Shown here piece after piece: positions 1-8,867 of a stretch of 25,843 nt of DNA (position 1 is the first letter of the stretch; the number at the start of each line of letters is the position of its first letter). Both the position numbers and the translations under genes were made by a program. The notes under the pieces were generated by a model. It had not been told where the DNA came from and did no database searches. It saw only the letters and a list, made by a program, of their open reading frames with translations. This DNA is from Chromera velia (taxonomy: Eukaryota > Sar > Chromeraceae): positions 33,514-59,356 of the forward strand of contig JAHBMJ010000017.1 in the NCBI GenBank assembly GCA_018398765.1, given 5' to 3'.

Positions 1-306
1 CGCCACCTATATAGGCGATCATGCAATGCATGCATAATGCATGCGCAGGGCGCGCCGCGCGATCGAGTCGCGAGCGCGGCCCGTGCGGCGGCGCCCCGGC
101 GGTCATGCAGTGACATGCACAGCTAGGTCAGGCAGTCTCTGATTAACATTCCCTAACGGTGCAATCCAGACGGCCAATGTCCGAAACCGACACTTACTTA
201 AATTACAGTGCAGTTTGAAGTATACATGTTCATCGATGTTCATCGCGATCGAAGAATATTGACGGGTGATCGCGACTGGACCTAACCGCGATTTCGTTTT
301 GACAGG

Positions 307-714
307 ATGATGCGCTTCGTTGCTCCGCTCCTCTGCGTGTCTGTCGCCGTCTCCCTTCCCGCCTGCAGAATCAAGTTCTACACTGCGCATGAGTCGGATC
401 GCGCTGACAAGGGTCTGGAGACTTTCTGGGACATGAGCTCTGAAGAAGCCGCGCAGTCGAAGGGAGGCTGGTGCCTTCCTGTGAGTGAGGGGGGGTCCTT
501 CTGGTCCGACTGCGATGAGCTCATTGCCTTGTACCGCAGTACGGACTGCAGTGGGACGAAGCTGTGGGGGTATGAGTTCAACGACTGCATAGGGAACTTC
601 TTCGAAGGGCCCCCCTACATGATGTACACAGTCAAGAAGATTGAAGCCAGGGAAGGAGCAGGAGAAGAAGACGGGAAGAAGGAGAAGGAAGCTGCTACCC
701 AGTTTCTCGCGTAG
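307..714 (+). CDS. Small secreted-type cysteine-containing protein, unrecognised
   Basis: This 135-codon ORF is not recognised. Residues 1-19 form a good signal peptide (MMRF, then a hydrophobic run to about SLPAC), so the product is probably secreted or enters the endomembrane system. The predicted mature part has cysteines at 56, 69, 81 and 94 (C20 sits at the likely cleavage site), enough for two disulphides. It is rich in W, Y, D and G, unlike a random ORF. The last 25 residues (EAREGAGEEDGKKEKE region) are charged and probably disordered. The start is the first of two adjacent ATGs. A splice-acceptor-like ttttgacag ends directly before it, so a 5'UTR intron or an upstream coding exon is possible. 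A longer ORF on the opposite strand (777-103) overlaps it but reads like a shadow. I infer a real gene from composition and signal peptide, without a family match. Confidence 0.5.
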   Translation: MMRFVAPLLCVSVAVSLPACRIKFYTAHESDRADKGLETFWDMSSEEAAQSKGGWCLPVSEGGSFWSDCDELIALYRSTDCSGTKLWGYEFNDCIGNFFEGPPYMMYTVKKIEAREGAGEEDGKKEKEAATQFLA

Positions 715-1253
715 ACGGGGAAAGATGTGAATTAGGGACCGGCCTGGGGAAGGCGATGGAGGTGCTCCTGTTGCCATTTCGTCCGTTGACCTTGACGGAG
801 GGAATGTGTTTGTGTCTTTACGCAGGAATTTGACCTTACAAAGAAAAAGAAAAGTCTGACCCGACTTCTTTTTTGGGAGAGAAGGAAGGCTCAGATGGAG
901 TAGTCAACCTGATAAGGCGTTCAAGCTCGTCCTTCTGCAGCAACGAGCTCTGTGCATGACTTTGGGAATAATTTTGTCCCCCGAAATAATGGCGTGGAGA
1001 TGCCCTCCTACAAAACGGGCAAGCTGATCGGCACTCCCCCTCAGAAGGGGACGGGGCCGATAGTCCCTCCATGATCTTTGCAAACGAACTCTCTGGAGAT
1101 GATAGCGCACTTCGTGGTGGTCTAAGTTTTCTGCTGCGCGCCTTGAATTCGCTTCTTCGCTCCGGGCAGGTCACGTACATGTCAGAGGGTCTCATGCAGA
1201 TCGAACGGACCTCAGTGTACAAAAAAGACAGCAACTGTTTGTTGTATCGGTCT
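715..1253. other. Intergenic, no convincing gene
   Basis: No RNA gene, repeat or clear coding region is seen. A minus-strand ORF (1234-836, 132 codons) is open, but it is Ser/Arg/Pro-rich, has no domain or signal, and has no homologous motif I can see. I treat it as unsupported. It could be an exon of an unrecognised gene. Confidence 0.4.
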
Positions 1254-1289
1254 CGCTGTCTCTGTCTCCGTCTCTCTTTCTCTTTCTCT

Positions 1290-1340
<51 letters not shown>

Positions 1341-1381
1341 TCTCTCTCTCTCTCCTCTGTCTGTCTCTGTCTCTGTCTCTG

Positions 1382-1412
<31 letters not shown>

Positions 1413-1441
1413 GTCTGTGTCTGCGTCTGTGTCTGTGTCTG

Positions 1442-1472
<31 letters not shown>
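1254..1472. repeat. Compound CT / CTGT microsatellite
   Basis: About 220 bases of almost pure pyrimidine on the plus strand: (TTTCTC)n, then (CT)n, then (TCTCTG)n, (GTCT)n and (CT)n again, running into an assembly gap. The translated ORFs across it are artefacts of the repeat. Confidence 0.95.
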
Positions 1473-1507
1473 NNNNNNNNNNNNNNNNNNNNNNNNNNNN
1501 NNNNNNN
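1473..1507. other. Assembly gap (35 N)
   Basis: Run of 35 N between a CT repeat and a TG repeat. The true length of the gap is not knowable from this sequence. The repeat almost certainly caused the break. Confidence 0.98.
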
Positions 1508-1574
1508 TGTGTGTGTGTGTGTGTATGTGCGTGTGTGTATGTGCGTGTGTGTATGTGTGTGTGTGTGTGTGTGT
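1508..1574. repeat. TG microsatellite
   Basis: (TG)n interrupted by TATGTGCG variants, starting directly after the gap. With the preceding CT tract it forms one compound microsatellite of at least 300 bases. Confidence 0.95.
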
Positions 1575-1968
1575 TTCTCACAACGGTGAGCCTTGTGATT
1601 CGGCCCGTGTTGCCGTCAGCCTCTCCGTTCCCTCCCGCATGGTGCTCCGACAGAATTCGTTTGGGTCATCCATGGTCGCATTCTTTTGTTTTTTTGTATG
1701 ATAGGCACTCTTGCAGAGTCAATCAACCCTTTTGAATTGGGTCAAAGATTGGAACGGTTGGACCCTTCCAGACAGTCCGACCCTCGTCCTCTGTTGTTGC
1801 GCATGAACGGGGAAAAGAAAGAGCGGTCAGTGACCTACCTGCAGAAAATCACCACCTGACGGACAAGAGAACCGGAAGAGCATTCCATTCCATTGCATTC
1901 AGGGTACCTGTCTGTCTGGTGTTTGCTGCATCATATCTCTTTCTCTGCCCCTCTCTCCCTCCCCCCTC

Positions 1969-2006
<38 letters not shown>

Positions 2007-2190
2007 GTATACAAATGTATACATATATCGCCGTTGAAGTCTTGCTTCAGCCTACCGTCTCTTGAAGTAGAGCTAGGATCTTGAACAAGACTTGCATGAA
2101 CATGGACTGCCAGGAGCTAGGCTCCGACGGCTATAGTCATTCCTTCATTCATTCATTCATTCATATATACGTATCTCTTCCCAGCTCTGC
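1575..2190. other. Intergenic with a short CT tract
   Basis: No gene seen. It holds a (CT)n tract at about 1973-2003 and (ATTC)n at about 2143-2162. The rest is unique sequence with no motif I recognise. Confidence 0.5.
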
Positions 2191-2516
2191 ATCTCTGTCT
2201 AGATCTCTGTCTAGATCTCTGTCTGTCAGTGTCTGATGGTCTCTGTGCCTGCCCATTATCTCTCTCACTCTCTGTCTCTCTCTCTTCCTCTCTCTTCCTC
2301 TCTCTTTGTGTGTCTCTGTCCCCGTCTCTCTCTCTCTCCCCCCCCCCCCCCTCNCCCCCCCCCCCTCTCACTGTGTGTGTGTCTGTGTGTGTGTGTGTGT
2401 GTATGTGTGTGTGTGTGTGAGTGTGTCTGTGTCTGCGTCCGTGTTTCTAGCCGTGTTTGTGTCTGTCTATCTGTGTATCTGTCTGTCTTTGTCTCTGTCT
2501 CTGTCTCTATCTCTTT
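2191..2516. repeat. Compound CT / poly-C / GT microsatellite
   Basis: Consecutive CT-rich, poly-C (about 2339-2365, with one N at 2354), GT-rich and CTGT-rich stretches. Like the 1254-1574 tract, the plus strand goes from CT to GT. Confidence 0.9.
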
Positions 2517-2926
2517 GAAAGTTCCCTGTATGACAGTGTATGTAGTATATTAAAATAATTCTAATCATGATGCTTATCTAATTACAAAACCTATAGTACG
2601 TAGGAAACTTTAGTTGCAAATTCTTTTACTATATATAGTATTATACTAGTACAGTAGATGCGAGTTCACTTATTAAGGAACTTATGTATCAAGTCCGTCC
2701 TTAAATGAAACATCTGCATGATCTATAGTTAAATTTGGCTTTCTGAGCTAGTTTCTGAGCCACTTTTAACTTTAAATTATATCATATCCTAGATCATATT
2801 AAACTAGCTCAAATTAGGAGTCTAAGTGGTGGCTCACCGGCTATCATCTTTTTCTTTTTTTGTTTCTCTTCTTCTATTTCTTCTTTAATTTCTCTCTAGA
2901 TTTCTTTATGTTAGTCTTTATACTAG
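2517..2926. other. AT-rich island, left part, with an imperfect hairpin
   Basis: Base composition changes sharply to AT-rich with many stops in all frames; no gene. It contains a 10-bp inverted repeat GAGCTAGTTT (2746-2755) / AAACTAGCTC (about 2800-2809). A weaker pair, GAGCCAC / GTGGCTC, lies outside its right arm at about 2829-2835. The island is probably built from decayed mobile elements. Confidence 0.45.
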
Positions 2927-3807
2927 AGTTTACCCTAGGCGACGCACAGTGGTAAAAAAAATAAAAAAAATAGACCTTTCCAGATTTTTTTTTTTCTTTT
3001 TTTCTACGAAGGATTTCCTAGAGCACCTCTAGGAGCACCTTTTAGAGGTATTTTTAAAGTAACTTCCTCGCGAACTTATTACTCAAAAGTTTTAAACATC
3101 TTTCAACCCTAGTTTCAACCCTAGTTCTAGTCCTAGTTGTTATTGTACGTTTGTCTCTACTAGTGTCTTCAGACACAAAGACGCACACACATATATATAT
3201 GTCTGTAGTGGTTCTCTCAGACACATCTGACGTCCTTCTTGCTTCCCTCCTCTGAGGGATGCCGGGTGATGGACTAGGTGATGGACCAACTGAGTGTGAG
3301 AGACGAGGGAGACAGAGGGAGTGACCCAGTCCATCGTTTCACCATTCATGTTAATTAAAAAATGAATGAAGTCTGCATGTATGGCACTGCACGCAGCGAC
3401 CATCGTAAAAGGGGATTACACGGACGAAGGCGAGCGGGCGGGCGAAGGGAAAAGGGGGCTCTCTTTTGTCCTATGCAAAGAGTGATAAGAAGGATGGATG
3501 CATGGATGCAGACAGAAGAGCAGACAGAGGAGAAGTTCTTCGACTGGCTCTTTGACAATATCTAAGACGATATACATTTCGAAGCTCTAGTCGAAGCTAG
3601 TTTTGGTCATGCAATCCTTTTAAGCGTCTACTAAGCTAAAAGTGAAACTGGGATCCTAGATATGATTCAAACTCTAGTTGAAGCTAGTCATTTAACCTTT
3701 ATTTTTTTTTACATATACAATAAAATTTTAAATTTTTTTTTAAAAAAAAGAATAGACTTTTTCACCATTTTTTTTTTTTAACCACTGTGCATCGCCTAGA
3801 GTTTACT
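2927..3807. mobile_element. Non-autonomous DNA transposon (hAT-like MITE) with 8-bp target duplication
   Basis: An 865-bp body (2935-3799) is bounded by inverted ends. The left end reads CTAGGCGACGCACAGTGGT; the right end read inward reads CTAGGCGATGCACAGTGGT (one mismatch in 19). Both ends then run into A-rich tracts. The flanks are near-identical direct repeats, AGTTTACC (2927-2934) and AGTTTACT (3800-3807), which look like a target-site duplication of 8 bp with one later change. Short inverted ends plus an 8-bp duplication are characteristic of the hAT superfamily. No transposase is encoded; the inner ORFs (87 and 67 codons) carry no known motif. The interior is patchy, with a GC-richer centre (about 3230-3560) between AT-rich arms, so the centre may be captured host sequence. 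The superfamily assignment is inference from duplication length only. Confidence 0.7.
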
Positions 3808-4500
3808 ATGCATCAAATGACTGCTTTAATCTAGGTCTTAACTAGGGCTTTAATGGTATTAATATCCTCTTTATGCCGTCACTGTGACACTGTCTCAGTC
3901 TGTCTGATCATGACTCTGATGTTTCGATTTCTCTTTGATTTTTGCTTCAAGTTTATAAATTTAAATTATGTTGTATGATCTGGACCTTAATTAGTGACCA
4001 GATTTGATTTGATTTGATTTGAAGTAAGGCTTAACGTCAAATCAAATCTTAGGCTTGAGAAACTCTAACATGATAGAGCCTATCAAATCCTATCAAATCT
4101 ACTTTAAATCTGACCCTTTAACCTCAAATCTCTAGGATAACTCAAGTCTTAAAGTTGAACGAAGATGACTCTCTAGGATAACTCTAAGATAAAAACTTAT
4201 GTAAAGTCTTAGCTTTGACAATAGCTCATTAATTTTGAGAGTCTTAATTTACCTTTTAGTCTAGTTTTTATAGTGATTTTCTTGTCTTTACGGCTTTCTA
4301 GGATTTGCTAAAAACAAAATCGACACCCTTCATGCACCACATGCATGTTCAGAATGCTCATGCAACGATGACGTACTCTCCGGAAGGCCTTCTCCAAATG
4401 TCTCCTTTCTCTTTTGATGCCAGTCTCCCCCAACAGTCTTCTCACTGCCAGTGGCACCAAGTACATGCATGTATCTGAGCTCTTCAGAATAGCTCACAAA
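3808..4500. other. AT-rich island, right part, with GATTT repeats
   Basis: AT-rich sequence with no ORF of note. A short (GATTT)4 tract (4001-4020) is followed by several inverted CAAATC words (about 4037-4110), so the stretch can fold into small hairpins. The island ends at about 4320, where composition returns to that of the neighbouring DNA. Confidence 0.45.
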
Positions 4501-4510
4501 AGATTTTGAA

Positions 4511-5320
4511 TCACGGACGCAGACGAGGCGTGTACATCAAATGCCAGTAATTGCCAGCAATTTCATACTCTAGGTCAGGCTGCTCCAAAGGGCGTCCGCA
4601 CAAGAAACGGAAAAATCGAGGAAAGCTCGATGAGAGCACACAGAGAAATACTAGACGGCGGTAGAAGAGACTCAAACGTAAGAAGGGAATTTCAAAGCTT
4701 AAGATGTAGAACATCATAGCCAGGCGAAAAGCAAAGCAACAAAACGTCACCGCTCCTCGCCTCATCCCCGGACCACAATACCCCGGACCCACCCCGAACA
4801 GTTTGTAAAGTCTCTTTGACAGAAAACAAGACACGGGGCAATGTACAACACAATACAGGTGATGCAACATCACAACAACTATTACAAGAACACAAAACAG
4901 TGAATTCCCCATCACACGGCCCTCCTCCAAATCTACCGTCAACATCACATGCAAAGCAGAAACAAAACAGATACACGCAACACAGTATACAGCCGTCATA
5001 GAACACAAAGACGTGACTGCGAAAACTTGAGAGACAACAGCAGCACTGCAAACGCAAATTGCAAACGTAGTCAGGGAGCAAAAAAACAGAGAGCCAGACA
5101 CAGGTGTCCTCGCTACTTCCCGCACCGAATGAACAACCCCCACCCCGCCCTTCCACAAAGCGGGCCCTGTCTTCTCTGTCACCATGCGATACAACCTTAT
5201 GAATCTAAGAACAACTCCAGAGAACAAGCGATAAAAACACAGAAAAATCGGGGAGAAAATTCTAGAAAACATATCACACACGCAGCAAAACACATACACC
5301 ATGCAGGACACTATGATCAT
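4511..5320 (-). CDS. Hydrophobic multi-pass membrane protein, unrecognised
   Basis: A 269-codon intron-less ORF that I do not recognise. It has about five hydrophobic segments (roughly residues 1-30, 76-104, 106-128, 138-162 and 190-230), separated by short basic loops such as RLYRM and SKRLYK, so the product would be an integral membrane protein. It is rich in Cys, Phe and Val. The last 25 residues (PLEQPDLEYEIAGNYWHL) are polar and mixed, more like true protein than chance. The ATG is the first in the frame after a pyrimidine-rich stretch. It follows another hydrophobic ORF on the same strand 135 bp upstream; the two may be neighbouring genes or parts of one gene. The plus strand here is purine-rich, which favours F/L/S-rich readings on the minus strand, so chance cannot be excluded. 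Confidence 0.5.
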   Translation of the reverse strand: MIIVSCMVYVFCCVCDMFSRIFSPIFLCFYRLFSGVVLRFIRLYRMVTEKTGPALWKGGVGVVHSVREVARTPVSGSLFFCSLTTFAICVCSAAVVSQVFAVTSLCSMTAVYCVACICFVSALHVMLTVDLEEGRVMGNSLFCVLVIVVVMLHHLYCVVHCPVSCFLSKRLYKLFGVGPGYCGPGMRRGAVTFCCFAFRLAMMFYILSFEIPFLRLSLFYRRLVFLCVLSSSFPRFFRFLCGRPLEQPDLEYEIAGNYWHLMYTPRLRP

Positions 5321-5455
5321 CGCGCCTTTCTCCCCTCCCCCCTCAGAGATCTTCTCCTTCCTTCCTTCCTTGTTGTTCCCCCCAGCAGACGCAGATGCGC
5401 TCCGAGGCAGAGACAGAGGCAGAGGAAGAGTGTCTGCTCTCTTGACCTCATTCCT

Positions 5456-6532
5456 CTAGGAGAAGCACCTGAGGTCTGAGAGAGACATGACAGTTTCTTG
5501 GCTGCTGCGTCTCTTCCCTCTCCTTGCAGAGGCCGGAAAGTCAACTGGGAGTCTGCCAATGAGAGGAGAGGCGGGAGGGGATGAAGGAGAGCAGTGAGAA
5601 GAGGTCACAGCAGATTGAGAAGAGGGGGCTGCAGTCTGCTTTTCCTTCTCCTCCTCCTCTAGCTTCTTGATCGTCTCATTCAAGAGAGCCTGTGCATTCT
5701 GGAGCCTTGCAGTAAGAGCAACCACATAAAAGCCAAACGCAGTCCTCGTGTTCACACCCTCAAGCGCTTTCTCTTCCTCCATCCTTGCCAAACAATCCTT
5801 CATGTCTTTTACACTATCCAAAGTATCTTTCACGCAGAAATCTAGCTCTCTGTGGAACGCGAGACGAGGACTTTCAGGAAGAGATTCAGGGATGGAGATG
5901 TAGAGAGAAGGAGAGAGCACAGAGTCGGTGAGAGGCATTTCAATCTCAGAGAGCGTGGCAGAGAAAAGTTTGGTCACTTTCACGGAGTCTGACTTGCCTT
6001 CCCATGTCTCATTCTTGTTCTGCCCTTCCTCTCCTTCTTTTTTGATTTGCTGCTTCTTGAGAACGAGGAAGAGGGCCAAAGCGAGAGCGACACATAGCAC
6101 AGAGAGAAATGCAATGATGATCATTGAGAGAAAGCCGGAATCACGGGAGTCAGAGAGAGCGAATGAAGAGAACAGAAATTCAAAGAGAGACAAGGAAATC
6201 CAGAGAGCATCAGAGAACAATTCGAAGAGAACAAACATGAACGCACAAAAAAATTTAAAAAGAGACAAAAGAAGAGACCATAGAGATGCTGAAGGGATGA
6301 CCGTCATTGTTTTACTGCAAAGAGATCCAAGCGAATTGAAAACAGTCATTGACATCATGCATATGGTTGGAGCACCTGCTGGGGGGAGAGCTTCAGGCTG
6401 ATAAGTCAAAACACGCGGGACAGAAGAAGACCACAAAACGTTCATGAACATGAAAAGAAGCTCTCCCTCCAGCAGGTTGCGCCCCTCTCCTTTAAAGCTG
6501 GAGAGGGGCAGTGAGGACTGTCTCATGAGCAT
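5456..6532 (-). CDS. Membrane protein with cytosolic coiled-coil tail, unrecognised
   Basis: A 358-codon ORF with no family match. Hydrophobic segments lie at about 83-107, 110-125 and 134-158. The last is a strong transmembrane helix ending in KKQQIKKEG, a basic stop-transfer. Next comes a polar region, a probable coiled coil at about 236-300 (MEEEKALEG and IKKLEEEEKEK stretches), then a Ser/Pro-rich end with a basic patch (ARRGKRRSSQ). This order of membrane anchor, basic stop and acidic coiled coil argues for a real gene. The true start is uncertain: residues 8-21 overlap a strong inverted repeat, and internal methionines at 28 and 30 would avoid it. A CAG|GTGCTT before the final residues could be a donor splicing toward the downstream 269-codon ORF, but I see no clear matching acceptor. 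Confidence 0.55.
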   Translation of the reverse strand: MLMRQSSLPLSSFKGEGRNLLEGELLFMFMNVLWSSSVPRVLTYQPEALPPAGAPTICMMSMTVFNSLGSLCSKTMTVIPSASLWSLLLSLFKFFCAFMFVLFELFSDALWISLSLFEFLFSSFALSDSRDSGFLSMIIIAFLSVLCVALALALFLVLKKQQIKKEGEEGQNKNETWEGKSDSVKVTKLFSATLSEIEMPLTDSVLSPSLYISIPESLPESPRLAFHRELDFCVKDTLDSVKDMKDCLARMEEEKALEGVNTRTAFGFYVVALTARLQNAQALLNETIKKLEEEEKEKQTAAPSSQSAVTSSHCSPSSPPASPLIGRLPVDFPASARRGKRRSSQETVMSLSDLRCFS

Positions 6533-6584
6533 TCGAGATTTGGGTCGAATGAAGGAGACAGGAGCCTCGCCCGCAACCTGCTGG
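6469..6584. repeat. Nested perfect inverted repeats
   Basis: The outer pair is CCAGCAGGTTGCG (6469-6481) with CGCAACCTGCTGG (6572-6584), 13 of 13. Inside it, GCCCCTCTCC (6481-6490) pairs with GGAGAGGGGC (6500-6509) across a 9-base loop, 10 of 10. A further partial copy, CACCTGCTGGGG, occurs near 6374. The structure overlaps the first codons of the 358-codon minus-strand ORF. Confidence 0.8.
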
Positions 6585-6644
6585 GGATTTGTCGCAGGAC
6601 TGCTACTACCTCATGCATCATCGAGGAAAGAGAGTCAGTAACCG

Positions 6645-6900
6645 CCTCCGAGTGAACAGAGGGGGAAACGTCAAAAGAGAAGAGAGAAAAAGGAAGACCC
6701 TCTGAGTAAACAGAGGGGGAAAGGTAAAAAGAGAAGACGGAAAAAGGAAGACCCTCTGAGTGAACAGGGGGGGAAAGATTAAAAGAAAAGAGAGAAAAAG
6801 GAAGACCCTCTGAGTGAACAGAGGGGGAAAGGTCAAAAGAAAAGAGAGAAAAAGGAAGACCCTCTGAGTGAACAGAGGGGGAAAGATTAAAAGACGAGAG
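6645..6900. repeat. 54-bp minisatellite, about 4.7 copies
   Basis: A 54-bp unit is repeated nearly five times with a few substitutions per copy and no length change. Each unit includes CCCTCTGAGTGAACAGAGGG or a variant, a 7-bp stem with a 6-base loop, so the array is also a row of hairpins. Because 54 is a multiple of three, the minus strand stays open (ORF 6989-6618) and would encode an 18-residue hydrophobic repeat (FPPLFTQRVFLFLSFLL type). I cannot tell whether that is translated. Equal unit length alone would give the same result. Confidence 0.9.
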
Positions 6901-7336
6901 GGAAAAAAGAGAAGAAGAGCTGTCAAGTCAATGGGAAGCAGGCCATATCGATGCCACACTCCCCGCCCGACTGACTCATGTATATGCAATTCACAACACC
7001 TTCACTCACACCCATGCGGGTAAGACCGGCACTTTGGCTCTGGTCGCTCATGAAGTTCACAGCAAACATGCACATGAAGCGGCCATGGATGTACATGCAG
7101 TCATACATGAAGTGCAGACAGTCACTCCCCCCCTCCCCTTCTTTTGTACAAACGTGGGGAGGGCTCATTGGCCACGCTCCTCCGTCCCACAGAAAGCACT
7201 CTGTCTCCCCTCTCCTCTCTCCAGGCACACACAGGCTCAAACCCTCCTGTGTGGCCCATTGCTCTCTCTCGGAGCAGGCAGCCGAGAACGGGTCTTTGCC
7301 ATCGTCCTCTAGGCCGCCTCCCCTTGCTCCCTTGTG

Positions 7337-7450
7337 GGGAACCACTCCCCCCACGTGACTGGTTGTCGGGTCCAGGGCGGCGGTGGCGGTCCCGCAGCAG
7401 GCAGTCTCTGTCATCCCAAACGCCTCCATCATGGGGCAGCAGAAGCAGAC
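7337..7450 (-). pseudogene. Orphan exon fragment resembling long-chain acyl-CoA synthetase
   Basis: After a good acceptor (tgtctgcag) the minus strand reads a stretch containing EAFGMTETACC and DPTTSHVGGVVP. This matches the conserved YGMTET...GHVGG core of AMP-forming acyl-CoA synthetases, where the Thr-Glu contacts the adenylate and Mg. The frame stays open to 6923, but after VVPHKG nothing resembles the family; the expected KL.D.PEM.Y segment is missing. No exon with the TSGTTG.PKG P-loop is seen upstream to 8868, where a tandem repeat begins. I read it as a stranded or decayed exon, or possibly the only recognisable exon of a gene with very long introns. Thirty-eight codons is short for a family call. 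Confidence 0.5.
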
Positions 7451-8867
7451 CTGCAGACAGGAAGCATTCCATTGTTACATGAGTACATGGGCACATTTGC
7501 TTGAGGGGGGAGAGGAGCAAAGGGAGGCATGAAGGGTACAGAGGTGAAATAAGGGGAAGGATCAGGAGGCAGTTATGTGTGTTGCTTACATGCATAATCG
7601 GTTAGCTGCCTGTGCTTGATTGCAACAAGTCTACAGCGGAATCGGGAAAGGGATCGTCGTTCACTCATACCGTTGGAAGGTTTAGCATCTCTGAGTAGAC
7701 AGACGGAGCCTTCACTTTCTTTACCTCTCTCTTTAGACCTGTCAGTGCCTCAATAAAACAGTCAGGTGCGAAATAATCGGATAAGCATGCTGGCCGATAT
7801 AGCTATCTAGAAGAAGAACGGCATGATATATAAAGGGAAGGGCAGAGAGATCATGCATGTGAGGGCAGCATACCACTTCCGGTTCCTCGAAGTCCTTCAT
7901 GGAGAGAAAGTTCGGCTCTCTCGGGAAGATGGGGGGGCTACTCGAGGCCTGCACACATACTCATGCAACATATACGCTTTTGTAGGCAAGCACACGTTGT
8001 CTTGAAGCCGTCAAGAAGTTCATGTGCATTCCAGAAATGAGGTAGAAGCTTCAGTTTGAAGCACATGAAGGCTGTGGGTGTCACAGAAGGAAGGTAGCAT
8101 CGCTCCCAAGCCTCGTCCACACATGATATTCATACAGGTGAGCAACACGTGAGCAACAGACGTCTGTTAATTGCCATTTTTCAGTCAGAGCAGACAGGGA
8201 CAGGAAGACGCCCCGTCTACCAACCAAACGCATGGATGAGAGAGCATGCACGTGCATGAATAGACTCCTTGGAAGTAAGTGAAGCGATTCGTGAGTGGCG
8301 TGTCCGTTCTGACGGGGATCTCTTCTCTGTGTTGCAACTATTCGGCTGTTGTTATCTGTTGTATGCGGATACGAATGTGACTCAAGGAACCGATTCACTT
8401 GTGCTATAACCACATTGATTCCCAAAACATAAGCTCTCTTCGGGATGTTCTTCACCTTGCAGACGGCGTTTTCATTGTGATGGGGGGCAGCCGCCCCCAG
8501 TTCTGCGAGTGCAGCGGCACACCACAGAAACAAGAACATACTGGCGAAATCGTGGTTCTCTGTAGGACGATCTTCTCTTTCAAAGCATGCAGATTTCGGG
8601 CTCACTGACTCAATTGTAACCTAAAAGCTTTGCTCAGAAGAGAATTGAACACATTAAGCCAACAAGAGCTCAAATCTTCTTTGTGTTTGAGTAAACTTCT
8701 TCGATGCATCTTCAATTTCCCTGCTCTCTATCTTATTGGATCCGATTGGCGCCAACTTTTTTGTTCAAGAGAGAAGACCCGAAAACAGTGGGCGCGGGCG
8801 GTCCCGTACATCAAATTAAACCTCAGAACCGAAACTGCGTGCACATGCGCAAACCCCTATAGCTGTA
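7451..8867. other. Intergenic, no convincing gene
   Basis: Rich in CATGCA and TGCATG words. A minus-strand ORF (8605-8081, 174 codons) has an internal methionine at about 8539, followed by a signal-peptide-like FLFLWCAAALAELGAAAP. The rest has no recognisable domain, so it is only a weak candidate. No RNA gene seen. Confidence 0.35.

Noticed and set aside
103-777. 224-codon minus-strand ORF over the small secreted protein
   Set aside because: No signal peptide or domain, composition like a reverse reading of the plus ORF, which has a signal peptide and balanced residues.
1071-1701. ORFs of Ser/Leu/Cys/Val repeats
   Set aside because: Translated microsatellite crossing an assembly gap.
3100-3137. 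CCCTAGTTTCAACCCTAG as telomere-like repeat
   Set aside because: Only two imperfect units and the wrong repeat sequence.
6645-6900. CRISPR-like array
   Set aside because: The 54-bp units are contiguous repeats without unique spacers, in a eukaryotic context.
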